From: JBBQNJ01 sp038329845 | GTDB lineage: Bacteria > Planctomycetota > Phycisphaerae > Tepidisphaerales > Tepidisphaeraceae | Reading direction: 5' to 3' | Assembly (NCBI GenBank): GCA_038329845.1 | Contig: JBBQNJ010000048.1 | Span: 1 to 39,339, forward strand | Length of the DNA stretch: 39,339 nt | Shown: one piece after another, positions 17,126 through 25,513 of the stretch | Layout of the letters: every line of letters begins with the position of its first letter | Position numbering within the stretch: the stretch's first letter is position 1 | Translations under genes and position numbers: made by a program | The notes under the pieces: generated by a model | What the model was told of the DNA's origin: nothing | The model's input: only the letters and a program-made list of their open reading frames with translations | The model's database searches: none

Positions 17126-18860
17126 CGCCGCTGTTTTGCGACGCCAGCGCCCGCGCCTCGCGGGCACGGGCGCTGAGAATCCGGCGCACTTCGGCGCTCA
17201 GGCGGCGGCCCACTTGCTCTTCCTCGTCAATGACGATCTCGGCGCCGGCGCTGACCAGTTCCCAGCGATAGGCGTGATACCGCGCCCGCACTAGGATCTT
17301 CGCCGCTGGATTCATTTGCCGGCACAGCAGAATGACCTGCCTGGCGGCGGCCGGGTCGGGCACCGTGACCACCACGGCGCAAGCTTGGCGGATTCCCGCG
17401 GCCTCGAGGACCTCATTCTGTCCGGCGTTTCCAACATGCAGTTTCAGCCCGTATCCGTGGGCGACGGCGGCGGCGCGGGGATTCAGATCCAGCACCAGGA
17501 TTCGCCGCGAATGCTCGGCGAGCAGCGCCTCGGCCACCCGCTGTCCCGCCGGTCCAAATCCGACGATCAGCACGCGGGCATGATCCTCCCCCGGCGTTTC
17601 GTTGGCGTCGCCCGATACGGACGCGGCGCCGGGAGATTCACCGCCGAGGCCCGGCCTGGCGCTTCGCCACGACGTCAGCCATCCGACCCAGCGCGCCGAG
17701 GCCGGCGCCGCCATCACCAGATACGGCGTGAGCAGCAGCGAGACGACCGTTGCGGCGATCGCCAGTTTCATCATGTCCCCTTCGATCAGCCGCGCCCCCG
17801 AGGCCGTCGGCTCGCCGGCGATTTTCGCCAGTACGAAGCTGAACTCCCCGACCTGGCCCAGGCACAGCCCCGCCGCCAGCGCCATCCCGCTCGGGATGCG
17901 CAGCGCCACCCCGATCATCCACACGATCACGGTCTTGCCCAGCACCACCACGATCACCGCCACCGCAACCTGCAGCGCGTTCTGCATCGCCCAGCCCGGA
18001 TCGCTGACCATCCCGACAGAGATGAAAAACAGCGTGACCAGCACGGTGCGGATCGGCCCGACATCGGCGCGGATCTGCACCGCGAACGGGCTTGAGGCGA
18101 GCAACACCCCGGCCAGAAACGCCCCCATCGCCGGGGAGATCGACACCGCGTGCGCCGCCGTCGCCGCCCCCGCCGCCATCACGAACGCCAGCAGCACCGG
18201 CAGTTCACGATTCGCCACCCAGCGCCGAAGATTCAACATCCTGGGCACGGCGTAATTGAACACAATGATGAACGCCCCGATCATCAGCGTCCCGAAGAGC
18301 ATTGCCCGACCCAGGGCCATCCCCATTTTTACCCAGCCGCCCCCGCCCGCCATCGCGGCGATGATCAACGTCAGCGGCAGCACCGCCGCGTCCTGAAGCA
18401 GCAGGATTCCCGTGACTTTGCGGCCGTAAGGGGTCTCGGCTTCCGCCCGGTCATGCAGCAGGCGCAGCACTGAGGCGGTCGAACTCAGCGCCACCATCGA
18501 CCCCAGCGCAAACGCCGCCGGTCCCCCGAGTCCCGCCAGCATCGCCACGCCCATCACCGCCGCGATCGTCAAGGCGATCTGGAAGGTTCCGCTGATCAGC
18601 GTGAGCATTCCCAACCGGCGCAGGTCGCGGATCGAGAACTCCAAGCCGATCGTGAACAGCAGCAGCGCCACACCCAGTTCCGAAACGATGTCCACCGTCG
18701 CGTTGCTGCTGACCCATCCCAGTGCATTCTTGCCCAGCACCGCCCCGACCAGCAGGTAGCCGACGATCGCCGACTGGCGCAACTGCTCGGCCACCGTCCC
18801 GGCGATTAGCGCCGCGGTGAGCAACACCAGCAACTCGATCAACACCGTCCAGTCCTGCAC
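17109..18860 (-). CDS. Kef-type monovalent cation:proton antiporter (CPA2) with TrkA-N domain
   Basis: Integral membrane antiporter of about 583 residues. The Na+/H+ exchanger domain covers about residues 1-380 with some 12 hydrophobic helices and the family signatures GYLLVGAVLGKNALG, LLLFTIGLEFS and LLLQDAAVLPL. A cytosolic TrkA-N/RCK domain follows with the Rossmann motif VLIVGFGPAGQRVAEAL, which binds NAD(H) and gates the transporter. Such proteins export K+ or Na+ in exchange for protons. I chose the GTG at 18860 because the helix begins just after it; ATG 18914 would add 18 unlikely residues. Convergent with msrA, which could hint at shared redox stress but is not proof. Confidence 0.9.
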   Translation of the reverse strand: MQDWTVLIELLVLLTAALIAGTVAEQLRQSAIVGYLLVGAVLGKNALGWVSSNATVDIVSELGVALLLFTIGLEFSIRDLRRLGMLTLISGTFQIALTIAAVMGVAMLAGLGGPAAFALGSMVALSSTASVLRLLHDRAEAETPYGRKVTGILLLQDAAVLPLTLIIAAMAGGGGWVKMGMALGRAMLFGTLMIGAFIIVFNYAVPRMLNLRRWVANRELPVLLAFVMAAGAATAAHAVSISPAMGAFLAGVLLASSPFAVQIRADVGPIRTVLVTLFFISVGMVSDPGWAMQNALQVAVAVIVVVLGKTVIVWMIGVALRIPSGMALAAGLCLGQVGEFSFVLAKIAGEPTASGARLIEGDMMKLAIAATVVSLLLTPYLVMAAPASARWVGWLTSWRSARPGLGGESPGAASVSGDANETPGEDHARVLIVGFGPAGQRVAEALLAEHSRRILVLDLNPRAAAVAHGYGLKLHVGNAGQNEVLEAAGIRQACAVVVTVPDPAAARQVILLCRQMNPAAKILVRARYHAYRWELVSAGAEIVIDEEEQVGRRLSAEVRRILSARAREARALASQNSGATALT

Positions 18861-19000
18861 GCCGCGGGAGCATACCCTATAGGCGGGAGGCGCGATACGC
18901 CGCAATGCCCACACCCGGGAAAGCGCCGCGGAATTGCCCCGATTTCAGCGCTGTGCCAACTTGCCCGCGATCCATCCCTTCCGGTAGGATTCATATCGGC

Positions 19001-19762
19001 ATGGACAATGGGCGACCGATCGCCGCGACGTTCGACGCGGACCGCCGCGCCGTCATCTTTCACGGCGATTGCCGCGACTTCCTGCGCACTGTTCCCGACG
19101 AAAGCGTGCGGCTGGTGGTCACCTCCCCGCCCTACAACTTGGGTAAGGAATATGAGAGACGGAGTTGCCTCGACGACTACGTGGAAACGCAGGCCGAGGT
19201 GATCCGCGAATGCTTCCGGATTTTGAAGCCCTCGGGCAGCCTGTGCTGGCAGGTCGGGAATTTCGTCGATGCCGGTGCCATCGTGCCGCTGGACGTTGCC
19301 CTTTTCCCGGTCTTTCACGGATTGGGGATGCGATTGCGAAACCGCATCGTGTGGCACTTCGAACACGACCTGCACTGTACGCGGCGCTTTTCCGGGCGAT
19401 ACGAGACCGTCAATTGGTTCACCAAGTCCGACGACTACCACTTCAACGTCGATCCGGTTCGCATTCCTCAGAAGTACCCGGGAAAGAAATACTTCAAGGG
19501 CCCCAAGGCGGGGCAATACTCGTGCAACCCGCTGGGAAAGAACCCCGGCGATTTGTGGGTCATCCCCAACGTAAAAAGCAACCACGTCGAGAAGACCGAA
19601 CATCCATGTCAGTTCCCGGTGGAACTCGTGGAGCGACTGGTGCTTTCGCTCACCGAGCCGGACGACTGGGTCTTGGATCCGTTCCTGGGCACGGGCTCGA
19701 CCATCGTCGCCGCCCTCCGTCATGGTCGACGCGGGGCCGGCGCCGAGCTGCTCGGGAAATAG
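19001..19762 (+). CDS. DNA methyltransferase (beta class, BglII/BstYI-type system), cut short by a stop
   Basis: Probable m4C or m6A methyltransferase that protects against the endonuclease encoded behind it. The catalytic motif TSPPYN is near residue 44 and the SAM-binding motif LDPFLGTGST near residue 226, the order of the beta class. The ATG at 19001 starts MDNGRPIAATFDAD. Translation ends at TAG 19760-19762 right after GAELLGK, but the frame continues for 74 codons (VAIATDRVTRAIHGTLPVRA, ...GTPVFDPADAG...) to TGA 19982-19984. The tail has the look of the family's C-terminal end, so the TAG is probably a nonsense change of a Tyr codon. All catalytic motifs lie before it, so a shortened active enzyme is possible. 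Confidence 0.82.
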   Translation: MDNGRPIAATFDADRRAVIFHGDCRDFLRTVPDESVRLVVTSPPYNLGKEYERRSCLDDYVETQAEVIRECFRILKPSGSLCWQVGNFVDAGAIVPLDVALFPVFHGLGMRLRNRIVWHFEHDLHCTRRFSGRYETVNWFTKSDDYHFNVDPVRIPQKYPGKKYFKGPKAGQYSCNPLGKNPGDLWVIPNVKSNHVEKTEHPCQFPVELVERLVLSLTEPDDWVLDPFLGTGSTIVAALRHGRRGAGAELLGK

Positions 19763-19943
19763 GTCGCCATCGCCACCGACCGTGTAACGCGCGCCATCCA
19801 CGGAACCCTTCCCGTCCGCGCCATGGGAACGCCGGTATTCGACCCCGCCGACGCCGGGGCGGCGCTGCTCACGTCGCCGTGGACCGGCACGAATCGAAAT
19901 GGAATCGGACAGGGCAAGCGGCGTCCAAGCAAGGTCATCGAAG

Positions 19944-20555
19944 ATGAAGATCGAGCAGGTCTATTCCCACCTCAACGGGCTTGAGTTCCTCCTTGTCCAC
20001 CACAGGGCCTTGTGGGACGAGGTGCAAGCAGTGATCCGGTCTATCGACGCCGCCGCCTGCGGCACCAAAGTCAGCAAGGAAAAGGGAATGGTCGGCGACC
20101 TGCTCTACGCGACGATCGCCATGAACAAGTGCTTCTCCACGGCCTTGGACGCGAAAGGTTGGCGGGAAAGCCGGGTTTCCTATTGGGTCACCGGGGATGA
20201 AAAACTCATCCGCCAGACGCTGGCGCTACCGCCCGACGAGCAGAAAGTGACGATCCAAGCCGCCGGGCAACGGGCAATCTTCAGCTACAACCAGACGGAT
20301 TTCGTAAGGAGCCGGGTCGCGTTGGAGGTTCAGTTCGGCAAATATGCGTTTGTGGCCTATGACCTGTTCGTGAAGCATCTGGCGTTCTATGTCGGCGACC
20401 AGATCGACGTGGGGATCGAAATTCTGCCCACGAAGGCGATGCAGGAGAAGATGTCGTCCGGCCCCGGCTATTTTGAGGTCGAACTTTACAACGTTATTCG
20501 CAACGGACGCGGCGTGCCGTCGGTTCCACTGGTGATTGTGGGCGTCGGAGTCTAA
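19944..20555 (+). CDS. BglII/BstYI-family type II restriction endonuclease
   Basis: Endonuclease of 203 residues; relatives cut AGATCT or RGATCY. It starts at ATG 19944 with MKIEQVYSHLNGLEFLLVHH and has the family blocks MNKCFSTALDAKGWRESR, SYNQTDFVRSRVALEVQFGKY and FVAYDLFVKHLAFYVGDQID. The Asp of QTDF with Glu and Gln of EVQFGK is the likely metal site (BglII-type, in which Gln replaces the usual Lys). The start lies inside the original reading frame of the methyltransferase tail, typical of coupled R-M genes. The gene shows no damage, unlike its partner, which matters because an active nuclease needs protection. Confidence 0.87.
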   Translation: MKIEQVYSHLNGLEFLLVHHRALWDEVQAVIRSIDAAACGTKVSKEKGMVGDLLYATIAMNKCFSTALDAKGWRESRVSYWVTGDEKLIRQTLALPPDEQKVTIQAAGQRAIFSYNQTDFVRSRVALEVQFGKYAFVAYDLFVKHLAFYVGDQIDVGIEILPTKAMQEKMSSGPGYFEVELYNVIRNGRGVPSVPLVIVGVGV

Positions 20556-20603
20556 CGCGCAAGCACCGGTCCCGGCGGCGCTGTCCTTGCGCCCGATGGG
20601 TTC

Positions 20604-20609
20604 TATAAT
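20604..20609 (+). promoter_or_regulatory. -10 box before the TPR-YggX gene
   Basis: A perfect TATAAT lies 53 bases before the ATG at 20662; the -35 region is poor. A GGAG ribosome site (around 20652) precedes the start. Confidence 0.45.
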
Positions 20610-20661
20610 CGCCCGTTGTCGATCGCCTGGCGAGAAGAGTCGGCGCTAACGGAGTCGAATA

Positions 20662-21255
20662 ATGTCCGAATCGAGTCGAATTGAACAGTTCAAAAAAATG
20701 GCACACGATGATCCCGGCAATGAGCTGGGGCATTTGTCGCTGGGGCGGGAATATCACGCGCAGGGACAATGGGAACCGGCGATCGCGTCGCTGCGGCGGG
20801 CGCTGGAGATCAATCCGAACCTGGGCCGGGCGTATCAACTGCTGGGCGAGGCCGAACTGCGGGCCGGGCGCAAGGTCGATGCGATTCAAACCTGGACCCG
20901 CGGCGTGACAGTGGCGCACGAGCGCGGCGAGTTCGCGCCGCGGGATGAGATGGTCCGACAGCTCGAGGCCGAGGGAGCCACATCGCCAAAACTCGGCGAA
21001 AACAAGCCCGCCGAGGTGGTGGGCGAAGGTGAGGTTCTGTGCCGTCGCTGCGGCAAGCCCGGCAATAAGATGCCCAGTCCTCCGTTCAGCCGCGAACCCG
21101 GTCCGACGATCCAGCAAAACATCTGCGCCGCCTGCTGGCGCGAGTGGCTGGGGATGAGCATCAAGGTGATCAACGAACTGCGCTTGCCGATGAGCGACCC
21201 GCAGGCGCAGGCGGTCTACGACCGGCACATGTTCGAATTTCTGAATCTCAAATGA
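20662..21255 (+). CDS. TPR protein fused to a YggX-like (iron-trafficking) domain
   Basis: A 197-residue protein with two parts. Residues about 10-80 form TPR helices (NELGHLSLGREYHAQGQWEP, EINPNLGRAYQLLGEAELRA). Residues about 125-197 resemble the small Fe(II)-trafficking / oxidative-damage-protection protein YggX: the end INELRLPMSDPQAQ...FEFLNL matches its INE-x-RL...F pattern. Two CxxC pairs (C127/C130 and C155/C158) are present, which could bind a metal; classical YggX has a single conserved Cys near its N-terminus. YggX is normally a stand-alone protein of about 90 residues, so the fusion is unusual. The stop overlaps the next gene's ATG (ATGA), so the two are coupled. Confidence 0.82.
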   Translation: MSESSRIEQFKKMAHDDPGNELGHLSLGREYHAQGQWEPAIASLRRALEINPNLGRAYQLLGEAELRAGRKVDAIQTWTRGVTVAHERGEFAPRDEMVRQLEAEGATSPKLGENKPAEVVGEGEVLCRRCGKPGNKMPSPPFSREPGPTIQQNICAACWREWLGMSIKVINELRLPMSDPQAQAVYDRHMFEFLNLK

Positions 21256-23018
21256 AGGCCCCCGCCGCTTCGCGTCTTGCGCCCCCGCTATCCGCGCCGC
21301 CGCGACAGCGCCGGGGGCAATACGCGGCGGTTCTCGTGATCGCGCTGACGATCGCGGTCTTCGCCCCGACGATCTCCCACGAGTTTGTCGATCTCGACGA
21401 TCCCACCAACATCACCTTCAACCCGCGAGTCAACAATGCGTCATGGACGTCATTTCGGCAGATTTTGATGGAAGATGCGTATGGACAGTATATCCCGTTG
21501 ACGTATTCCATCTGGGCCGGCCTTGCTGCGAGAGCCCGGATCGGCATCGGTCCTGAGGGAACGCCAGAGCTGAATCCCTATCTGTTCCACCTGGCGAACG
21601 TGGCATTCCATGCTTTGGCGGCGCTGGCGGCCTATGCGATTCTCCGGCGGCTGACCGCAAGCCCGTGGGCCTCGGCGGCCGGGGCGCTGATTTTCGCCAT
21701 CCATCCATTGAAGGTCGAGCCGGTGGCGTGGGTCACGGGATTGAAAGACGTGCTGAGCGGTGCCTTAGCGCTGGGGGCGATCTGGATGGCGCTGCGCTGG
21801 GATCAGGCGCGACAACTCCGGCGCCCGGCCGCAGCCCGATGGCGATTCCTCGGCGCTACCCTGCTGTTCTTGCTGGCGATGTTCGCCAAGCCTTCCGTTG
21901 TGATTCTCCCATTCGTGGCCGCGATCGTCATTCTCCTGGCGCGACGCCGATGGGAGCTTCGTCCCCTGGCGCCGCTGGCGATCTGGCTGGCACTGGCGAC
22001 CCCGTTTGTGGCGCACACCGGCGGCGGCTCGATGGTCGGCCGCGCCGAGGGAGTGGTCTGGAGCCCCCTTTGGGCGCGGCCGCTTATCGCCGCCGACGCG
22101 ATTGCCTTCTACATCGCCAAGATGATTTTCCCCTGGCCGCTGGGGATCGCCTACGCCCGTTCGCCCGATGTGGCATGGCGGGCCGGCTTTCTCGCCTGGA
22201 CCTGGATCGCCCCGGTAGCGCTGATCGCACTCGCCTGGGCGATGCGCCGACGATGGCCGCAACTCGCCGCGGGCGCTGCGATCTTCTTCATTTGCCTCGC
22301 CCCCGCATCCGGACTGGCACCGTTCGAGTATCAGCGCATTTCCACCGTCGCCGATCGCTACGCCTACTTGGCCCTGCTGGCCCCGGCGATCATCGTCGCG
22401 TTTGCGCTGCGCGATGCCCGCCGCCGCATCCTCGCGGGGATCGTGGCGGCGGCGCTGCTCGGGGTCTACGCGGGGTTGTCGATGGCGCAGGGCCGCACCT
22501 GGCGCGACAGCCAAGCCCTGTGGCGGCAGTCACTGGCGATCAACCCCGGCGGGTTTCTCGCCCACCAGCACCTCGCGGCGATCGCGTTCGCCAACGACGA
22601 TCGCTCGGCGGGCCTGGCCCATTCACGCAAGGTGATCGAACTATATCCTCCGTGGCGGGCGCCCGATGAGAACCTGGCGCTAGCCTACGAACAATTCGGC
22701 CGCGCCGGCGAGGCCGAAGCGATCTACCGAGGCCTGGTTCAGCGAATGGCAAATCCACCGCTGGCGGCGCTGTTGAACTTAGCGGGAATGTTGGCCGAGC
22801 GCGGCGACTACGACGAGGCGATCCCCCTGTACCAAAGAGCCGTCGCCGAAGCCCCGCGGCAAACGAACGCCTGGATCGGTCTGCGACTGGCGATCCGGGC
22901 CCAGGATCGTATCAAGGCCGAAACCCAAGCTCGCGATGAAATCGGCAAACCTCGCGGCCAAGACTCCACCGCGACCGCTCCCGCGGCGACCGCACCGGCG
23001 CAGGCGGACGACCGCTAA
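21252..23018 (+). CDS. TMTC-like membrane protein with C-terminal TPRs
   Basis: A 588-residue protein with about 9-11 membrane helices followed by TPRs. The first loop has FVDLDDPTNITFNPRVN and later HPLKVEPVAWVTGLKDVLSG, both typical of TMTC-type GT-C proteins, which in eukaryotes are O-mannosyltransferases. The C-terminal 170 residues hold TPRs (AEAIYRGLVQRMANPPLAAL, YDEAIPLYQRAVAEAPRQ). Acceptor and sugar are unknown. The ATG at 21252 overlaps the upstream stop by one ATGA unit. The gene ends with a 4-base overlap with the GspE-like gene on the other strand. Confidence 0.85.
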   Translation: MKAPAASRLAPPLSAPPRQRRGQYAAVLVIALTIAVFAPTISHEFVDLDDPTNITFNPRVNNASWTSFRQILMEDAYGQYIPLTYSIWAGLAARARIGIGPEGTPELNPYLFHLANVAFHALAALAAYAILRRLTASPWASAAGALIFAIHPLKVEPVAWVTGLKDVLSGALALGAIWMALRWDQARQLRRPAAARWRFLGATLLFLLAMFAKPSVVILPFVAAIVILLARRRWELRPLAPLAIWLALATPFVAHTGGGSMVGRAEGVVWSPLWARPLIAADAIAFYIAKMIFPWPLGIAYARSPDVAWRAGFLAWTWIAPVALIALAWAMRRRWPQLAAGAAIFFICLAPASGLAPFEYQRISTVADRYAYLALLAPAIIVAFALRDARRRILAGIVAAALLGVYAGLSMAQGRTWRDSQALWRQSLAINPGGFLAHQHLAAIAFANDDRSAGLAHSRKVIELYPPWRAPDENLALAYEQFGRAGEAEAIYRGLVQRMANPPLAALLNLAGMLAERGDYDEAIPLYQRAVAEAPRQTNAWIGLRLAIRAQDRIKAETQARDEIGKPRGQDSTATAPAATAPAQADDR

Positions 23019-24244
23019 TCTTCCATCACCAGATGTTCGGTGGGGATCACGCGGAACACTTCCTCGGTGCTGGTTTCGCCGCGGGCGACCTTCAGCATCG
23101 CCGCATCGCGGAACTCGAGCATCTTTTCGCGGATCGCCTGCTCGCGCACCTCGCGCGTCGGGCGTCCCTCGCTCATCAAATTGCGAAGGTTCTTGGTGAT
23201 CGGCATGACCTCGAAGATGCCCGTGCGGGCCGCGTAGCCGGTCATCTGGCAATGCTCGCACCCCTTCGGAGCGTACAAGACCTTGCCCTCATCCGGACCC
23301 AGCCATGGGCGAATGTCGTCGAAGGTGTGCGGCGCATCGGACAAGTCGAAGCTGATCTTGCACTTGGGGCAAAGCGTGCGGACTAGGCGCTGGGCGATCA
23401 CTCCGCGCAACGCCGTGGAAAGAAAATGGGGATGGATGTCCATTGCCCGCATGCTCTGAATAGCGCCGGCGGCTGCCGGGGCGTGGATCGTCGCCAGCAC
23501 CAGGTGCCCGCTGTTGGCGGCGCGGACGGCCGTGTGCGCGGTCTCGACGTCGCGCACTTCGCCGATCATGATCACGTCCGGTGACTGTCGCAGCACCCCG
23601 CGCAACAGCTCGGCGAAGTTCAGGTCGATCAGCGGGTTGATCTGCGATTGGCGGATGCCGGCGATGGTGAACTCGACCGGATCCTCGATCGTGTTGATCT
23701 TGCGCTTGCCGTTGTTTAACCGCATCAGACAGCCATACAGCGTGGCGGTCTTGCCCGAGCCGGTCGGGCCGGTTACCAGCACCAGCCCGCTGGGGCTTTC
23801 GATCATGCGGATCGCCTGGTCGTGCTGATCGCGGGTCATCCCCACGTTGTTCAGCATGAAAAGCTGGCGTCCGCGCGGCAGCAGCCGCAGCGCCACGTCC
23901 TCGCCGTGAATCGTCGGAACGATGTTGATCCGCAGATCGGTGATCTCGCTGCCCTGGACGAAAATCCAGCGCCCGTCCATGGGACGGCGCTTCTCGGTCA
24001 GGTCCATTCCGGCGCGGGCCTTGATATGCGAGATGACCCGCCGCCCCTGCTCGATCGGCAGCACCGCCAGCGGCTGCACCAGACCCAGGTAGCGCAGCGA
24101 TGCGGTAATATCCTGCTCGTTGCTGGCCAGAAACAGGTCGCTTGCCGACAACGCCGCCGCCCGCTCGATCAGCTTTCCCGCAGCCTGCTCGGGGGTGAGT
24201 TTGCCCAGGTCCGCCAACATCGGGGGTTGTTTGAATTCAGTCAT
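23015..24244 (-). CDS. GspE/PilB-type secretion or pilus assembly ATPase
   Basis: Cytoplasmic ATPase of 409 residues that powers type II secretion, type IV pilus or similar machines. Walker A is GPTGSGKT (159-166), the Asp box TIEDPVEF follows at 185-192, Walker B is VIMIGEVRD (224-232), and a His box ATIHAP at 251-256. A tetracysteine zinc motif (C292, C295, C329, C332) is typical of GspE/PilB and absent from PilT. The N-terminal domain is shorter than in full-length GspE (about 500 residues). No pilin or secretin genes are nearby. The upstream STAS gene ends 14 bases before the start, so the two probably form an operon. Confidence 0.92.
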   Translation of the reverse strand: MTEFKQPPMLADLGKLTPEQAAGKLIERAAALSASDLFLASNEQDITASLRYLGLVQPLAVLPIEQGRRVISHIKARAGMDLTEKRRPMDGRWIFVQGSEITDLRINIVPTIHGEDVALRLLPRGRQLFMLNNVGMTRDQHDQAIRMIESPSGLVLVTGPTGSGKTATLYGCLMRLNNGKRKINTIEDPVEFTIAGIRQSQINPLIDLNFAELLRGVLRQSPDVIMIGEVRDVETAHTAVRAANSGHLVLATIHAPAAAGAIQSMRAMDIHPHFLSTALRGVIAQRLVRTLCPKCKISFDLSDAPHTFDDIRPWLGPDEGKVLYAPKGCEHCQMTGYAARTGIFEVMPITKNLRNLMSEGRPTREVREQAIREKMLEFRDAAMLKVARGETSTEEVFRVIPTEHLVMED

Positions 24245-24258
24245 TGGGCCTGCCTTTT

Positions 24259-24630
24259 TCAGGTCGATTCCGGACCGGCCACGCCGATCAGCGCCCGTGC
24301 CGCCGCCTCATCGTCGGCCATCGGCACGACCCGTCCGATTTTCAGCAGGTCGAGAATCTGTTTGACGGTCGGCTGAATCGAGTGGACGACCATCGCCCCC
24401 CCGGCGGATTTGAACTCCTTGTGCGAGCTGATCAGCCACCCCACCGCCGATGAGTCGATGTAGTGAACCCGCTCGAAGTCCAGCAACACCTTGTTCGACG
24501 CCCAGGTCGAACCCATCAACGATTGCAGTGGATTAACGCCGTGGAGGAGCAAGTCGTCGGCCGTAATCTTGCCCTCGGCTCCGACGCGGATGATGCCCCC
24601 CTTTTCAATCGACACCAGATTCAGCTTCAT
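24259..24630 (-). CDS. STAS-domain protein (anti-sigma factor antagonist-like)
   Basis: A 123-residue single STAS domain. The motif DSSAVGWLISSHKEF (59-73) contains the serine phosphorylated in SpoIIAA-type antagonists (S60 or S61), preceded by VLLDFERVHYI, the central strand. Such proteins sense the state of a kinase or phosphatase and free a sigma factor or modulate another protein. Here no kinase or phosphatase lies beside it; the next gene is a secretion ATPase, so it could instead tune that machine. The ATG at 24630 is chosen because the domain starts right after it. Confidence 0.85.
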   Translation of the reverse strand: MKLNLVSIEKGGIIRVGAEGKITADDLLLHGVNPLQSLMGSTWASNKVLLDFERVHYIDSSAVGWLISSHKEFKSAGGAMVVHSIQPTVKQILDLLKIGRVVPMADDEAAARALIGVAGPEST

Positions 24631-24879
24631 CTTGAGCACCTCATCGCCATGTCCCCCATCCACGCGCCCTGGTTCCCACCCGCGCCCGACCGCTTTATAA
24701 CTCCCTCGCCGCTTTTGCACCAGCGCCCCGGCCCGAGTCGCCCGAGCCAAAAGGTCATGACCGCTTCGGCGGAGTTGCTCGGCTCTTCGATCTCGATCCA
24801 CCGGCGCCCTTTCTATTTTCCGGTACGGGGCCTGTCGATCCCCTGGAAGATCGAATCCACCGTGGCTCCGATGATCGGC

Positions 24880-25113
24880 ATGACCGCGATTCGCGTCATC
24901 TTCGACGGCAAGGCTACCGTCCCACAGCAACCCGTCTCATTGCCTCTGCACGCCGAAGCGGTGGTCCTGGTTGATCAGCCCGAACAGTCAACGCTAAGCC
25001 GGTTGGATGCCGAAACCCGCGAGTATTATCGCAACGCCACCGCCGACGCCGACGATGACACTTGGGCCAGCCTCACCGCGTTGGGTTCGTCTCTCGCTTG
25101 GGAAGAGGACTGA
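24880..25113 (+). CDS. Small antitoxin-like protein (partner of MazF-like toxin)
   Basis: A 77-residue protein, MTAIRVIFDGKATVPQQPVS..., with an N-terminal strand-rich part similar to short antitoxins of the DUF104/AF2212 type, and an acidic C-terminal half (ATADADDDTWASL). It precedes a MazF/PemK-like gene in the same frame, 12 codons apart. The frame is open upstream to 24463 but that part overlaps the STAS gene and is unlike coding DNA. An ATG at 24871 is an alternative start. The family assignment is moderate; the toxin gene supports it. Confidence 0.65.
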   Translation: MTAIRVIFDGKATVPQQPVSLPLHAEAVVLVDQPEQSTLSRLDAETREYYRNATADADDDTWASLTALGSSLAWEED

Positions 25114-25125
25114 CCAAGGTCCGCA

Positions 25126-25455
25126 TTTCCTCACCGCGGCGAGCTGGGGTACGTGAGTTTTCCGGACGATCGGAAACTCCGCCCCGCACTGATCGTCTCG
25201 CCTGATGCGCGCAATGAATTCGCCAACAGCGTCCTTGCAGTTCCGATCACGACCCATCTCCGTCCCGGCCTCACGCACGTTCGATTGCCGGCCGGACAAG
25301 CAGGTCTGCGCGAAGCATCGGTGGCTCGCTGCGAGAATATCAGCTACGTTCAGAAGTCCCGTCTGACGCGCGGTCCCATCGGCGTGCCAATCAGCCCCGC
25401 ATTGATGCTGCAAATCGAGCGGTGCCCGTTGCGGTCTGTCGGAATCCCGGCCTGA
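25126..25455 (+). pseudogene. MazF/PemK-like mRNA interferase, start codon apparently lost
   Basis: MazF-like toxins cut mRNA. Readable blocks are RGELGYVSF (25135 on; the usual form is RGE-x-W), DRKLRPALIVSPDARNEFAN, LAVPITTHLRP and REASVARCENISYVQKSRL. The protein from the first available start, GTG 25153, would lack the RGE-x-W strand, a conserved part of the active-site groove. No ATG, GTG or TTG lies between the antitoxin stop and RGE, and the Trp is Gly. I infer start loss or degeneration, although translation from an unusual codon cannot be excluded. Confidence 0.65.
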
Positions 25456-25513
25456 CATTTCCACATGGTGTTCTCGTTGGCGGTCCTCGTCGCCGTTGGG
25501 TATCTTCCGATCC

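Noticed and set aside
24631..24879. Coding extension upstream of the antitoxin or STAS gene
   Set aside because: Both strands have open frames but no motif, start signal or similarity; the stretch is taken as intergenic.
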